Below, piece by piece: positions 1-15,248 of a stretch of 64,000 nucleotides of DNA. The number at the start of each line of letters is the position of its first letter. The stretch's first letter is position 1. The notes beneath the pieces were generated by a model that was given only the letters and a program-made list of their open reading frames with translations, searched no databases and was not told the DNA's origin. The stretch lies in NCBI RefSeq assembly GCF_039555335.1, contig NC_092637.1:682001-746000 (forward strand), given 5' to 3'. The DNA is from Amphiura filiformis (taxonomy: Eukaryota > Echinodermata > Ophiuroidea > Amphilepidida > Amphiuridae). A program made the translations under genes and the position numbers.

Positions 1-1672
1 AAGCTAAATTAATAAAGCCATGGCATATACTAATATAACATAGCGAGATTTAATATGATAAGTGGTGTACACATTACTTATTTGACCATCAAGGATGATT
101 ATTGACCTATCAATATAGTCCTATATTTCTTGTGTGGTCAAAAAATAAATTGCCTATCATTATTTCTACAATGTAAGAACCAAATAGCATAATCGATGTT
201 ATAACGATCTGCCCGCCCTCAATTTATCACCTACGCGACTAACTGGCTGCGACTACCCCGACAAAACCGCGTACACAAAACGATGATTTTACGCTATTCA
301 ATACTGGGTTAGCTATTAAAAAGACAAGAAAAGAAAACAAAGTTGAATCTAGTTATTATGTTTTTAAGTGATTTAAAGGTATTCTATTATAGATAAATCC
401 TCTTCAAACTCATTATGTCCTTTGTGGTAGAAAACCAACAAATAGATAAACCTCTTGTGTATGTAAATGCTATAATGAAATAACGTGTCGCCAGTGAGTA
501 TCCGTAACTTGGTTGTATTGTTAACATAGACCAAGAAATAAGTATTACCCACAGAGCTTTGCAAATATTCATTGAAATTGTGCACTTACATGACTTAGGC
601 GACGAAAACACAAACCCTGTACTACGTGCCCGACACACCCAGATCAGATCAAGTTTTGAGGCTTTTTAGCTGTATGCCATAAACAGCCGTTTTGTGGCCG
701 AAGTGGATTGATTTTGGCTGAAATTTAAAAAAAATACAAGGCTTCGACGATCTATTTTGCCAAGGGAATGAATCTGTAAGAATTATTTTTTGGCACGTAA
801 ACATGATAAACATTATGTGTAGCCAGAGGTTGCCGATGGCATAAAAATCTCAACTTTTTTTAGAAGAGTGCGGGGATGAGGCTGTGGATCACGAAATATA
901 AAACAACCTGTTTAAATATTGTAAGCAATTGTTGTTCAGTAGCGTTGTTTAAACTTTTAAAAAGCGTTTAAACACGATAAAGATTCCGTATCAATTAATA
1001 ATGCCATCTACTTCATGTAATCATGATGTAATTCTATCTTCACAAGAATCTCTTCAGTAAGCTTCAGTTGGTTGCTCTTCGGTTTCTGGCTTTTGACACG
1101 TGACAGATTAGTTTTCGTGAAATGCATCCCGGGAAGCCTTCTGATCAATCTCTGTTGAGTAGACCGTGGAGGTTTCAGTAGTTTCATCTCTTTTTGATCG
1201 ACCTCAATTATTATAGAAAATTTAACTGGGATAGTGCTTGGAATAATAGATATTCTTTGATAAACATGATTAATAGGTTTATATTTAAAAAGAAAATCGT
1301 GGATGACATTTTAAATGCAATTCTAAAGTAATTAAGAAAATGTCTCCAAATCGAAATATTAAAAATAATCCTAAATATAATGCCTTTTCAGCCACATAAG
1401 GAATATCCCATCTGTCTAGCTGGACTAAATCGATGGTATAATGACTACACATGCAGGGAAGTGATTTCTTCCTCAGGAGTAACGTTTTTACATTTTCTTT
1501 TTTCTCCCACTCCGTCCCCCACTTGCAGTATCTGGGACTTAACAAAAATCCCTTCAAAAGGGAGTGCATAGCTATATATTAATAGATAGTGAACATGGTG
1601 GGGTAAGCCTAATGAGCTATCATAGATTAATAAGATTGCGTACGTTACTTACTTCCGAGGACTGAAAGAGAC
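1..1672. other. No gene recognised; upstream flank
   Basis: AT-rich sequence with only short chance reading frames on both strands, none with recognisable motifs. The one identifiable piece is a relic at about 780-897 of the element described at 2513-2847. Confidence 0.5.
780..897. repeat. Truncated copy of the GATCACGAAAT element
   Basis: Shares with 2690-2836 the ordered pieces ACATTATG, TAGCCAGAGG, AAAAATCTCAACTTTTTTT and GATGAGGCTGTGGATCACGA. Another short piece of the same family lies at about 19384-19447. Only one end of the element is kept here. Confidence 0.6.
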
Positions 1673-1850
<178 letters not shown>

Positions 1851-2512
1851 GCCGAATGCTAATATCCTCTATATAATTAAATATAAATGATCTAATTTAT
1901 AACCATAATAAAGAAATAAGATCATACATTTAAATTGAGAATTATGACACATAAGATTTTCAGTCAATATCAATTTCCGTGATAAAAATTGAAATGTTGA
2001 CTTCAAGTTCTCTGTTCTGTTTAATGTATGCAAGTTTCTTATAGGCCTTGCATCAATTATTATGTACATTATAATTATTGCCGTCATTTAACCAGTTTAA
2101 TTACGTTTATTAAGGCTTCATGAACATCTGTTTACCTGACTTGAAAATAATTATAACAATAAGCCTAATTATTAAATGATATATTATTTGGCATTTATCT
2201 ATCTATAAAATCAGACAATTAACTAGTACTAGTAGTTTAATTTGTAGCCAATAAGAATATACTGATATACCGTACCCTATATATCTGTTTTTCTGGAACT
2301 CCTTTTTTTTTAGCTATAATTTGTTTGACCCAGTTTTTTATTGTAATTGTCTTTTATTTTATTTTATGAATCGAATATTTACATCAAAATGACGAGAACT
2401 CATCAAATTTGTTAATCAATTTTAAAAAATGAATAGATTCTTGTCAAAAATATATATGCGTGCATTGGGAAATTAAAGAGAGTAATACATGGCATACTTT
2501 TTCTGGTTTGCA
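1851..2512. other. No gene recognised
   Basis: AT-rich sequence between the microsatellite and the next repeat. I see no coding motif or clear repeat structure in it. Confidence 0.4.
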
Positions 2513-2847
2513 TTAAAGGAGGATTTCGTGATCCTAGCATCCTCTTTTTATGACATTTTCAGTAGATATCCACGAAAAAGCTTATTTCCAAAATTTCAGT
2601 TGATTCCGATTTTGCGTTTGCGAGTTATGCATGATTATGTGTATTACACTGCTCCATAGACAATGTGTTGTAATTTCGTTCTGGTGCACCAGATTTTTGG
2701 CAATATTTTTGCTAAACGAATTAATCTGCAAGAAATATTTGGTACATAAACATTATGTAGCCAGAGGTATCCAGTGGTGTAAAAATCTCAACTTTTTTTT
2801 GGGAAAAGTGGGGGATGAGGCTGTGGATCACGAAATGCCTCTTTAAT
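2513..2847. mobile_element. Non-autonomous inverted-repeat element
   Basis: The left end reads AAAGGAGGATTTCGTGATCC. The right end, reverse-complemented, reads AAAGAGGCATTTCGTGATCC, so the two termini are imperfect inverted repeats about 335 bp apart. There is no coding capacity. Partial copies at 780-897 and 19384-19447 show that it is a dispersed family. Superfamily unknown. Confidence 0.6.
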
Positions 2848-3249
2848 TTCCCATTAGCAGATAGAACCGCTTAAATATGATGTCATAATGTACACTAATT
2901 CAAATCATTAGTGTTATTGCCCAATTTCTATTCATTTTATACCATCAAAAAATAATAAAATAATCAGATTAGGACGAGCGATTAATAATCCATTATCTTA
3001 AAATACGCAATATAATCGAAATTACCGTCATTACAGTTTTCGTAATATATGTTTGGTAAAGTCTATATCATTTATCTAAATTGAAACAAAATGTTTTTCT
3101 GCTTAGATTGATGTCGCATGTTAATTCTTATTGGATGGTTCCCGGTTAATTTTCATTCAAACGTACGAACATCTTGTTCACTATGTCTATCAATCATATA
3201 AAAAGGACGAGCATAATACAGACTAATTTTACAGGCCTTGCCGTTTGAG

Positions 3250-4262
3250 GGTACAGGACGTTAGTCCGACACGCCGCTAGTCCGACACTCCGCTAGTCCG
3301 ACACGCCGCTAGTCCGAATCTAAAATGCACTGCACCAGTCCGACACGCCGCAAGTCCGAATCTAAAATACACTCTAGCTCTGCCAGTCCGACACGCCGCT
3401 AGTCCGATGCGCTAGTTTGTTTGATTTGTTCGGGTTTTTTGACAACCCTGCGGATAACCCAAGAAAGCCTCTATTGAAGCTTATTTCCATTGGGGTCCAT
3501 TTGAACACCGGGACGGGTTGGGAACAGTCAGGGGTTAACACCCTACTCTTTTCGAAACTGGCTGCGAGATACATGTAACAGGTATGGCTCTCTAAGCACA
3601 CGGGACCGACGGCTTAACGTCCCTCCGAAGGACGGAGTACTTTCATGATTCATTTACCCAATTCTAAATGAACCACGGGAGAGCTGAAGTCTGAATTTAA
3701 TCTACAGAAGTTGCCAATTAATTTCAGACTTTTTTTCCAAGTCAATATCCCAGCAAATCGCCACCGCCGGGAATCGAACCCGGGACTTCATTCACTAAAG
3801 GCAAGTACCCTAACCATTGCGCCACGCTCTCCCCTCCGAAATTGAAAACCACTGCGCTAGTCCGAATCTGGAAAACACTCCTTCACTGAAACACTGAAAA
3901 CCACGGTCCGAATTTGAAAAACACTGCGCTAGTCCGAATTTGAATTGAGTGAAACACTGCGCTAGTCTGATTATTCGGTTATAGCGCAGTGGTTTTCAGA
4001 TTCGGACTAGCGCAGTGTTTTTTCAGATTCGGACTAGCGCTGTAGTTTTCAGTTTCGGACTAGCGCCACGGTTTTCAGTTTCGGACTAGCGCAGTGTCGG
4101 ACTGAAGAAGTGTTTTCCAAATTCGGACTAGCGCAGTGTATTTCGGATTCGGACTAGCGGCGTGTCGGACTGTTGCAGGGGTTTTCATTTTCGGACTGAC
4201 GCACCTCTAAGTATAGAGAATTTGTGTTGTCGGACTAGCGGCGTGTCGGACTGAGCGGTGAA
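3250..4262. repeat. Bidirectional CTAGTCCGA motif array
   Basis: About a dozen copies of AGTCCGA, mostly as GCTAGTCCGA, lie on the + strand at 3260-3410 and 3855-3970. About as many reverse-orientation copies (TCGGACT, TCGGACTAGCG) lie at 3990-4256. Spacing is irregular, often about 15 or 25-30 bp, with fillers such as ACACTGCG and TGAAAA. The array is therefore a large imperfect inverted repeat with its turn near 3970. A SINE sits in the left arm. The type of element is not recognised. Confidence 0.7.
3440..3838 (-). mobile_element. tRNA-derived SINE
   Basis: On the minus strand a tRNA-like head (about 3755-3832) holds an A-box TGGCGCAATGGTTAGGG (3808-3824) and a B-box GGTTCGATTC (3771-3780), the internal RNA polymerase III promoter of tRNA-derived SINEs. 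Downstream is a conserved-looking body with GGAGGGACGTTAAGCCGTCG (near 3607-3628), a phrase I associate with invertebrate SINE 3' regions. The element interrupts the CTAGTCCGA array. The head has no proper anticodon arm or acceptor pairing, so it is not a working tRNA. The 3' boundary is approximate. Confidence 0.75.
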
Positions 4263-4734
4263 CCCCGAACACATGACACATGCATAGGCTAGGCCTAAGT
4301 TAATGAAAAAAAATCATGAGCAGAGAGGTATCACCTAAGTTGCCATTTGTCCAGTTCTTTAGCACACATGCATTTATCTGATCATTTTCTGGTGCATTCT
4401 GTTGGTTTGGCATTCGATATAATTTTTGATATTCGCATTTTCTTGTGACGAGGAAAACGTCCAAAACTTTTGTTTTTGATCAATTTTAGCCTTAACTCAA
4501 CAACCGCAAAACAAGACCTATGGAAATATGAATGCGATTATTGTCTTACTTGACTCATTTACTATAAGAAATACACTGCAGTTTTTGAAATGAAATAGCG
4601 AAACCTGTACAAATATATAGCGCCTGCCATCGCACTTGCCTATGTCACATGCATGTTATAACAGTGGGCAGACTCCTTGGTCAAAGAAGGGGACATGGTT
4701 GGTTTTTACAGTGTATGCCTATACACCAACCCTA

Positions 4735-4895
4735 CTGTATACAGACAGCGATAGCAGATCAATATAGCTATCTTCAGTATCAGTAGATATAAACCAATAG
4801 CTATCTTCAACAGATAGTAGTAGATTAATATATAGCTATCTTCAGCACATAGCCGATCAACATAGCTATCTTCAGTAGATAGCAGATTAATGTAG
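4735..4895. repeat. Degenerate GATAGC / AGCTATCTTCAG tandem repeat
   Basis: Five or six units of about 30 bp with the core TAGCTATCTTCAG and the partner AGATAGCAGAT. It resembles a diverged relative of the 34-bp satellite at 22-33 kb, which shares TAGCTATCT and AGATAGC. Confidence 0.55.
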
Positions 4896-6232
4896 ACCAT
4901 TTAACCTGTCCAAAACTGACTTGAACTGCGAATAAATTAGTTCAAATCTTTAGTTTAGTCACGAGCAACTTGTTATCCACAAAATGACCCCAATAATGGT
5001 AGTCCGGTGAACTAGGCATGGGCAATACTCGCCACCACCCAGCCATCCAATCCATCATCAATTGGCTATACTGATCCCCATATCATATACCCATTGTCTT
5101 ATTAGCAACAAGAGGGAGGAGCTCTACTCATTACTCAATCTTACCTTCTTTTGTTCTCAACCAATCGTTGAGTCGTCTCCACTTGTCGAGCAATTTAACC
5201 ATTTCAATAGAATATTAACCCTTTCTCTGCGCAGTGGTCTGTTCGACACGACAGCTTGATCTATATGAAGTGGTTTTTGTTTGTTTTGTTTTGTTTTGTT
5301 TTTCAAAATACATGAAATATGCAAACATTTGATAATGAATTTTAAACTCTTGCCATCATTTTTGAAATCGACAATAAAATTCACAAACGAGTACAAACAT
5401 TCCTAATACTGTTTAAACGTTTCTTAATGTAACCATTAAAATGTCTGCTTAATTATTATTTTTTATGCATATGACTTCTTAAACACCAACAAAACCCTTC
5501 ATTATCCAGTGTGTTAGCAATTTAAGTACTATTATCCCAAAATCGCAACACGGCGCCATACGGGCTCAACGCAAGTTCTGGATGGGTGCATTGGTATAGG
5601 GGTTTGATCAATGGTTTCATCCTGGTGAACCACCTATCTGTATACCAGAACCAGACTGTCATGTCACCACTTTGTGAATTGAAATCTTGATTGCACGCAT
5701 AGACTCCTGATAAATGCGCAGTGCACAAGTGCACTAAACAAAAAGCTATCACCGAACTATCATCTTTTACAAATAAGCGTGCAACAATGACTTGGTTTCA
5801 TTAAGGCTTTTGACGCGGAGCAGATTGGTCATTAATATCCTATACACAGTGGATTGTGACAATGACTTATATACCAGTAGCACAGTGTTAATCTGGACTT
5901 TGAAGCAGAACGGAATCGTCACCTGGGGGTTGTTAACTTTATCGTTTGGTTTTTACATGAGTGAACTTGAAGATAATTTTCTCTTCAAAATATTGTCATC
6001 GATGTTGATTTTGTCTGGAGATCTCTACTAACGCCGCACCTGAACTGGGCAGATTTTAAATTGTCGTCAGTATTGAGAAATTATCTCTGTACTGCAACTA
6101 TCGGAAGTAACATTTTTGCATCAACATTTCTTTCTACCATCTCATCGAACACTCTCAACTTCAATTCAATTTTGTACTTTTTTGGTAAAAATTAACCAAC
6201 GCTGAGCAGAAGTCATCGGCAAATTGATCCAG
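4896..6232. other. Immediate upstream region of Hmx
   Basis: No gene recognised. It contains a short (GTTTT)n run at about 5277-5301. The 5' UTR and promoter of Hmx must lie here or further upstream, but I see no TATA box or initiator that I can defend. An in-frame TGA at 6203-6205 closes the Hmx frame upstream. Confidence 0.4.
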
Positions 6233-6806
6233 ATGCATCAGATTACAAACCCACAGAGGTCCCCTCTATCAGCTGACTCGCGACCCTCTCCCTCTCACGA
6301 GGACCCACCCGCACCAACCCGGTGGGGTAGCAGTTTAGACATGCCGCCTGAACACAGAGGAAGCCCTGAAGACCTATCTTCACCACATCGTGCAATTGAA
6401 ACAACCGACCCACGTCGCACCCCTCCAAGAGACCCGGCAGCGGCTGTAGAAAATCGCACTACCCCTCCGATTACAACTCATCGCACATCTCGCGGCTCAT
6501 TCAGTATTGATAGTATTTTATCATCCGAGACTTCATCAAAGAAATCCAGAACCCCCTCCCCACCAGCAACCACCTCAAAAAGAGACTTACCTGGCGACAG
6601 AGACGATGATTCGCCTCCAATGAAAAGGATTAGTTACAGCCCAACCCATGCAGAAGTTTCAGTGTTGAGAACTGGCGAAAAGAGCCCGCTGACATCGCCC
6701 GGGATTCACGGTAGACCTGATTATAGTTTTGCGCCATTTACGCCAACTCCACATTGGTACCCATGGATTCAAGCAGCCAGTCCTTATCTTCATTACGCTT
6801 ATGAAG
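6233..6806 (+). CDS. Hmx homeobox protein, coding exon 1
   Basis: N-terminal half of an HMX/Nkx5-type transcription factor, 191 codons plus one base of the junction codon. ATG 6233 is chosen because an in-frame TGA lies at 6203-6205 and no other in-frame ATG comes before it; the next is codon 37. The exon is rich in Pro, Ser and charged residues, as is usual for the disordered part of NK-class proteins. Residues 90-96 read FSIDSIL, an eh1-like repression motif (Phe-x-Ile-x-x-Ile-Leu) that recruits Groucho/TLE in this class. Near the end an aromatic patch HWYPW (about 174-178) precedes the splice site. The donor GAAG|GTTAGT puts the exon end at 6806. An alternative start in an unseen upstream exon is possible but not required. 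Confidence 0.85.
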
Positions 6807-9806
<3,000 letters not shown>

Positions 9807-10645
9807 AAAGACTCATGTCAACAACAACAAAAAAACACCGTCCGAAACCAGTACCGGTATAATACTTAACTATGAATCCCCACTGGGGAAATGCCCAATT
9901 GTCAATGAACTTGTTGTATAGCCTAAGTACTCTTCTCATCATTAATAATGAATGCCAATTATAACAACCCGTGATCACGACCGTCATTATTAATTGAGAC
10001 TATACTGATTAATTAATTGTAAAAACATAAAAACATTCAAATCTTTTAATCAAGTTTAATAGTGAATACGATCTAAGCTGAATTTATACTCGGTCGCTGA
10101 CGAAAAGCGAATCCCCACGCATGCCCAGAGATCAAAATCGACACCGTTTTTGCACACTGCGCATGCCTGCGATGTGCGTTTCTTCAAATCGATCGAGTAT
10201 GCATTCAGCTTTATGTTTATTTTGTAATAACTTTTTGTTTTTATGTTCACCGATCATTACATGTGTTTTGCAAGAGAAGAAATCAGTTTTATGATTTTCC
10301 CAAATTTATTTATTTAAATAATATCAAGTTTGTACCACTTTTAAAGTAAGGTCATTTTAATTTTATTCGTTTTATCCAATTTCAATATTTTTGAAATTGT
10401 GTTGCTTTTCTGTTGAATTGTTGAAAGAAGCATGGTTGACGAACAAATAACACAAATTGGTATTTAGTCAAAGGCAATCTAAACACTATATACAAATTCT
10501 TTCATTATTTGTACATTTTGGTTAAAATAATACTCACAATTCTTTGACATTTCTATTTAAAAAAAAAGATCAAATCTGCGTTATTGGGACATCATGGCCA
10601 TGTAATGCATTAAGAGTTGAGTTCTTAATTAAATCTAATCCAATT
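9807..10645. other. Hmx 3' flank
   Basis: Probably 3' UTR and flank. I did not spot a canonical AATAAA in the first few hundred bases; an ATTAAA lies near 10628-10633. At 10076-10210 the ends AGCTGAATTTATACTCGGTCG and, inverted, AGCTGAATGCATACTCGATCG suggest a short inverted-repeat element inside the flank. Confidence 0.4.
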
Positions 10646-10820
10646 GTGCTATTCCGGTTGAAATCCCTACACCCCGTATAGAAGACATGACTTTAATCTC
10701 CCGCACAGGGGGTGTAGATTTCAAATGGAGTTATCCATTCAGGTAACATCATTTACAATATCTGTATGGATGATTAAGGTCATGCATTCCATAGTGTATA
10801 TATTTCAACTGGAATACCCA
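10646..10820. mobile_element. GCTATTCC-type inverted-repeat element
   Basis: Left end GCTATTCCGGTTGAAATCCC, right end (inverted) GGGTATTCCAGTTGAAATA. Internal phrases such as GAAGACATGACTTTAATC recur at 40233-40333, so this is a dispersed short family. No coding capacity. Confidence 0.6.
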
Positions 10821-11377
10821 ACGGGTTAATTTTGCCCGAGTGATCCCATTTTTTGTAAAATTGAATTACTTTTAAGTCAAGGATTTTTTATGACTTTCAC
10901 AGACGTTATTAAGAAGTTTGACTCGAAAACGACAAAAAGGACCCCTGTAAACTACAGAAAAGTGAAAAGTATTTAAAACTTGTGATTATTTATAAAAAAA
11001 TGTTACAAATGTGGTGAATAAGATCATAATTATTTATTATAAAATTTTATATTGCGACAATAGTTCATGTTATTTGTCAAGAAATGTATTTGGATGAACT
11101 AATGCTATATCTTTGATAAAGACATGTAGATTCAAGTTTGTTGTCAAAAACTTTATTTAGGGAAAAAACTTTATTTAGGGAAAGAAAGGAAGGACTCCTA
11201 CGAATTGAATCTTCTTATTACAAAAATGTAGAACGTGCTGTGGAGAAATGTTTCAATTTAAACCATTATTTATAAAAGGATAAATTAACGGGATTAAAAT
11301 GTAATCTATTGCAAACTACTTGCCAAACTATGGGTCGATGTCAAACCCAAATGATTGTTCAGCTAAAAAACTATACC

Positions 11378-11628
11378 TTAACTCTCTTCACGCGGGTGTC
11401 GACTGAAGACGACATATTTCAAAATATTTTTAAAAATTCAAAAATTTCAGAAATGTAAATTTTCATGACCATATTTGGAACCAGCATGAAAATTGCATTA
11501 AAATAAGTACAAACAAGCCTAGTATTGGTTCAGTAGTTCTTAAGATAGCTCTTGATATTTTGAGAAAATATTTCAAAACTTGAACTTTTTCCGTTGATGA
11601 AGCGCATGGCTAGCACGCAGAGCATTAA
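11378..11628 (+). mobile_element. TTAA-flanked element A, copy 1
   Basis: Bounded by TTAA on both sides. Imperfect inverted ends: TTAACTCTCTTCACGCGGG at left and, inverted, TTAATGCTCTGCGTGCTAGC at right. Internal text such as CATGACCATATTTGGAA and GTACAAACAAGCC is shared with 16691-16926 (same orientation) and with 16195-16385 and 51116-51794 (opposite orientation). Non-coding, about 250 bp. Confidence 0.7.
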
Positions 11629-11948
11629 GATTTGCCAAACTCACGATACATCATTTGACGAGTATAAAGTGATTGCTCAATAATTTACATTGTTTATTTC
11701 AAACAATTAATGTGCTGTCATTTTACGTATATTTCCGGCAACAAACTACTAAAAGTATTCTGTGCTCTGTGTAGGCCCCTATAGAAATACATAACCTTCC
11801 CTGTCTTTCCGAAAGAATTGGAGATCCTTCATTTCAAAGTGGAATACCATATTTTTTGAAATTATGACGGTTAAATTCCTTATTATACATGAAAGATATC
11901 CTGCTTTGTTTTGTATTCATGTTTTTATTTGATGTTGACATGACTCTT

Positions 11949-12153
11949 GGGTCCGATTTCTCAAAGCTTGACTAGTGGTCAGGCTTGTTAAGCCAACAGG
12001 CTAGCGCCCAAGTGGATCCATTAATTTTATTGATTCACGTGTCTACGTGATGTTCGATGTGAAATTGTAAGCACTGGTATTATGACTAATTGGGCTTAAG
12101 TCTGATGGCTTAGGAAGCCTGATCACTAGCCATGCTTCGAGAAATCGGCCCTT
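11949..12153. mobile_element. Foldback element, about 205 bp
   Basis: Left arm CCGATTTCTCAAAGCTTGAC plus TAGTGGTCAGGCTT pairs with the right arm AAGCCTGATCACTAGCCATG plus CTTCGAGAAATCGG. Non-coding. Confidence 0.65.
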
Positions 12154-12501
12154 GCAGTCAATTTGATGAAACGGTGCTACAATGTTAAATGTTTTATCAT
12201 TATTATTGATATGTTGTTACTGCCAGTGTACGTACGTATATAGAGCATGCTATGAAAATATGTTTTATGATTTGTTAATGTAATGTAAAGATATGGTCTA
12301 TAATAAATATAATTATTATGAAAAGAACAATTTGATGTTATCTGTGTATTTTTATTTTCATGAAACATAATTGGTATGTGTATGTCAACAGACCAAAATA
12401 AACAAACAACAGAACATTGATCAAAGTGTCCATTCAAAAACGGGTCCTGGTCCTTCGTTCAACTCTTTGGAAATTCACTCTTTTACATTTAGAGAGTATG
12501 A

Positions 12502-12673
12502 TACACTCTTAAAACAACGTGGTCAAAATTGACCATCACGTAGTTAACTGTGCATCTTACCCCTAAATTGTGGTCAAATTTTAATCACAAAAAGGTCAAG
12601 ATTTGATCACAATTTAGGGATAAGGTGCATAGTTATGCGTGGTCAATTTTGACCCCGTTGTTTTAGGAGTGTA
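12502..12673. mobile_element. TA-flanked CACTCTTAAAA hairpin element
   Basis: Begins TA|CACTCTTAAAAC and ends GTTTTAGGAGTG|TA. The interior pairs with itself (for example CACAATTTAGGG against CCCTAAATTGTG). The TA duplication and inverted ends fit a Tc1/mariner-type non-autonomous element. A relative lies at 28655-28831. Confidence 0.75.
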
Positions 12674-14137
12674 TAATGATGATCAAGATATTTTTCCTTA
12701 CTCTTCCAAGTTGATGAAATGGATTTGTCCTGATTCATGGTCGACTGTGTGTTAGAATATTTCTTATTTTAGCTTCATGTATATCCTATATATATAAAAG
12801 TATCCCTATAATTTTAACATAAAATACAAAATAAAAGTTGATTTAAGGGCTCGGTCACCCACCTTTGCACATTTTTATCAAGTCCATGGGGTCCCGATCG
12901 CCGAGGGTTTCGTGGCCCCGAGGAAAAGCTTGGGTTACTAAGGATAGGGCTTATAAAGGAGATGCTAAATGGATCCTGCACTGTTCATTGTCCATGTGCC
13001 CCCGTGGCTCTTTCTACGCCCCTGCAACTGGAAGACTCAAACATTCACTATTTTGATGAGCTTGTTAGTGTTACCAGCCCTTATGTTCAAAACAAAATAA
13101 TCCTGTTTCAAAATTGACCAAACAAAGACACCAAAAAATAAATCGAGAATATCCAATGAATATGGTTCAATTATGTGTGCGTAAAATCAATGTTTATGCA
13201 TAAAATCACTGATGTCTCTTTAAGTTCACTTCGCTTTGTTCTTAAGGTTAGGCCTAAAAACGACGTGTCAGACAATGTAGGTAAAAACTGCATGGGGTAG
13301 GGGCAAGTCATTTCTGGATTGTTTTTGGTCTCTCGAGGAAAGGGCAAACAAACCAATTCAGGCTTTTGTGCCACTTCCCTGTCCGGTCTCACTCGTCCGG
13401 TCTAGTCCACCATCGTATACTTGAGATATATTCAACATGTAGCGCTCTTGGAACACAGTTCTCAAACAATCGTCCACATGTTCCAATTAGGCCTGTATTA
13501 TAAAGAAGTCTGACGTATATCATATCAAAGGAAGAAGAAGACCATTATTTGGAAGCGTCATACAGACACCTCGTTCTAGTTAGCGAAGCAAATCATCCAA
13601 TTTAAAAACTTCTCTAATGCACGATTAGGCCCTATTCTTGGTCATAATTAACTTTGACTAATTTGCAATCTGTTTGCAAAAAATAATTGTGCATAGCAAA
13701 GTAGCATAACACTTTTGTTGTGTATTTGAACAAAGCTTATTATATTATACTACAGTAAAATGTGTTTACTTGGTGTGAAGAAATAATTTAGTGCGGAACG
13801 AACCAAGACAACTGATGAATGAATCGCCCCTCCCCCGCACCACGCGGACACTTATTAATTTAATATTTGGTTAATCATGTTAATAAAACCATAACAAGTT
13901 TTCTGTAAAGACATGAACAATAGAAAATGAATATCGTATTATGTATCTGTACATCTATTGTGCTTTTGTGCGATGCTGAGAAAAAACGAGAATATGAACT
14001 CGCAGTATAGAAGTCAAAATATTATTTAGTTCATTTATGATTTATGATTATCATTATTTACCACAATATTCCTTTATCAAAATTATTGGTATTCATCAGA
14101 GTTTTGACGCTGTTTAAAAAGCCAGCTTCTTCCAAAT
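12674..14137. other. No gene recognised
   Basis: AT-rich sequence with short chance frames. I see no motif or repeat structure that I can support. Confidence 0.4.
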
Positions 14138-14368
14138 ACAGGGTGTATCAAAATGATTGGTATCCATCAGCTTTTGTTGCCTAATAAAACACCTGCTTCT
14201 TCCACATTCAACATTAGATCTTTTTTGAAATGGCTATAACTTATTGTTTAATGGCCTTTCATGGCAAATCTATACAAATAAGGTGGCTGTTATGATGTAT
14301 TTTGGTTTGGCAGTCTTGGTTATGTTCACTGGATATTGATGGGTACCAATCATTTTGATACACACTGT
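14138..14368. mobile_element. ACAGGGTGTATCAAAATGATTGG inverted-repeat element
   Basis: The left end has GGGTGTATCAAAATGATTGG. The right end (inverted) has GTGTGTATCAAAATGATTGG, ending TACAGTGT. A second weaker right end, TTGATATACCCTGTA, closes at 14533, so two overlapping or nested copies are likely. Non-coding. Confidence 0.65.
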
Positions 14369-14935
14369 ACAACATTGGATGTTCTTGAAATGACCAGCAC
14401 TTAGAGTTTAATGACCCTTTTGTAACATTAAACAATAGGTGTGTCTTATGTTGCATTTTGATGAGGTACAGTCCGACCATTATTACCATCACTGGAAATT
14501 AATGAGTAACAATCTTTTTGATATACCCTGTATCTCCACTTCCAAGACATAATATGGGTACTTTATTTTCAAGAAACTGACGATAGGTTAATGTTTGTGA
14601 CATGAATGATCCTTACTTTTTGGCACCAGAAATCCGGCTGTTTAGCTTTTCTTTTGTGATAATAAAGAACTAATGTTTAAATTTATGTAACTATAATTTT
14701 ATGTTACGTTGATGTGTTTAGTAGGTGTGTTTAATTTAGTGTTTATCTTAACTGTGACACTTAGCAGTGTTTATATCTATAGGGATTAACAACTGAAATC
14801 TAGGAGATAACGCTGACGAAACTTTGGCCAGGCACAAGTGACCTGGTGAAGGGGGTGGGGGTATTTTTACAGGACCGGCAAGTGTCGCCGACAATCGGGC
14901 GTTACCCTGATCAGAAACGATTGTAAGAGGCCGGT

Positions 14936-15060
14936 CGAGTGCAGATCCGTCGGAACACGCTTTTCAATACGGAATAAATGCTAACCTCATCGTGACATCA
15001 TCCAAGCAGCAAAGTTCATTTCCCATTGAAAAAGCGTTATCCGACGGATCTGCAGTCGAC
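14936..15060. mobile_element. Short foldback element
   Basis: Left arm GTCGAGTGCAGATCCGTCGG plus AACACGCTTTTCAAT pairs with the right arm ATTGAAAAAGCGTTATCC plus GACGGATCTGCAGTCGAC, around a loop of about 55 bp. Confidence 0.65.
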
Positions 15061-15089
15061 TATTCTGGTAACGAGGTCTTTTTTATCAT

Positions 15090-15220
15090 GGATCATCTGC
15101 ATGCCCGGCATTATCAGATGAATCACGGGGAGGGCGGAGATATTTTTTGGTCCTGAGGGGAATTGAACCCGAGACCTCGCACTATAAAGGCAAAGACTTT
15201 AACCAGTGTGCCAAACGTGT
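15090..15220 (-). mobile_element. tRNA-derived SINE head (degenerate)
   Basis: Minus-strand A-box-like TGGCACACTGGTTAAAG (15197-15213) and B-box GGGTTCAATT (15161-15170) in tRNA-like spacing. The acceptor and anticodon arms do not pair as a tRNA, so this is a SINE or tRNA pseudogene. The body beyond about 15090 is not recognisable. Confidence 0.6.
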
Positions 15221-15248
15221 TATGTTACATGTGAATATATTGAAGTGA

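Noticed and set aside
15090..15220. Functional tRNA gene on the minus strand
   Set aside because: A and B boxes are present but the stems do not pair; a SINE head fits better.
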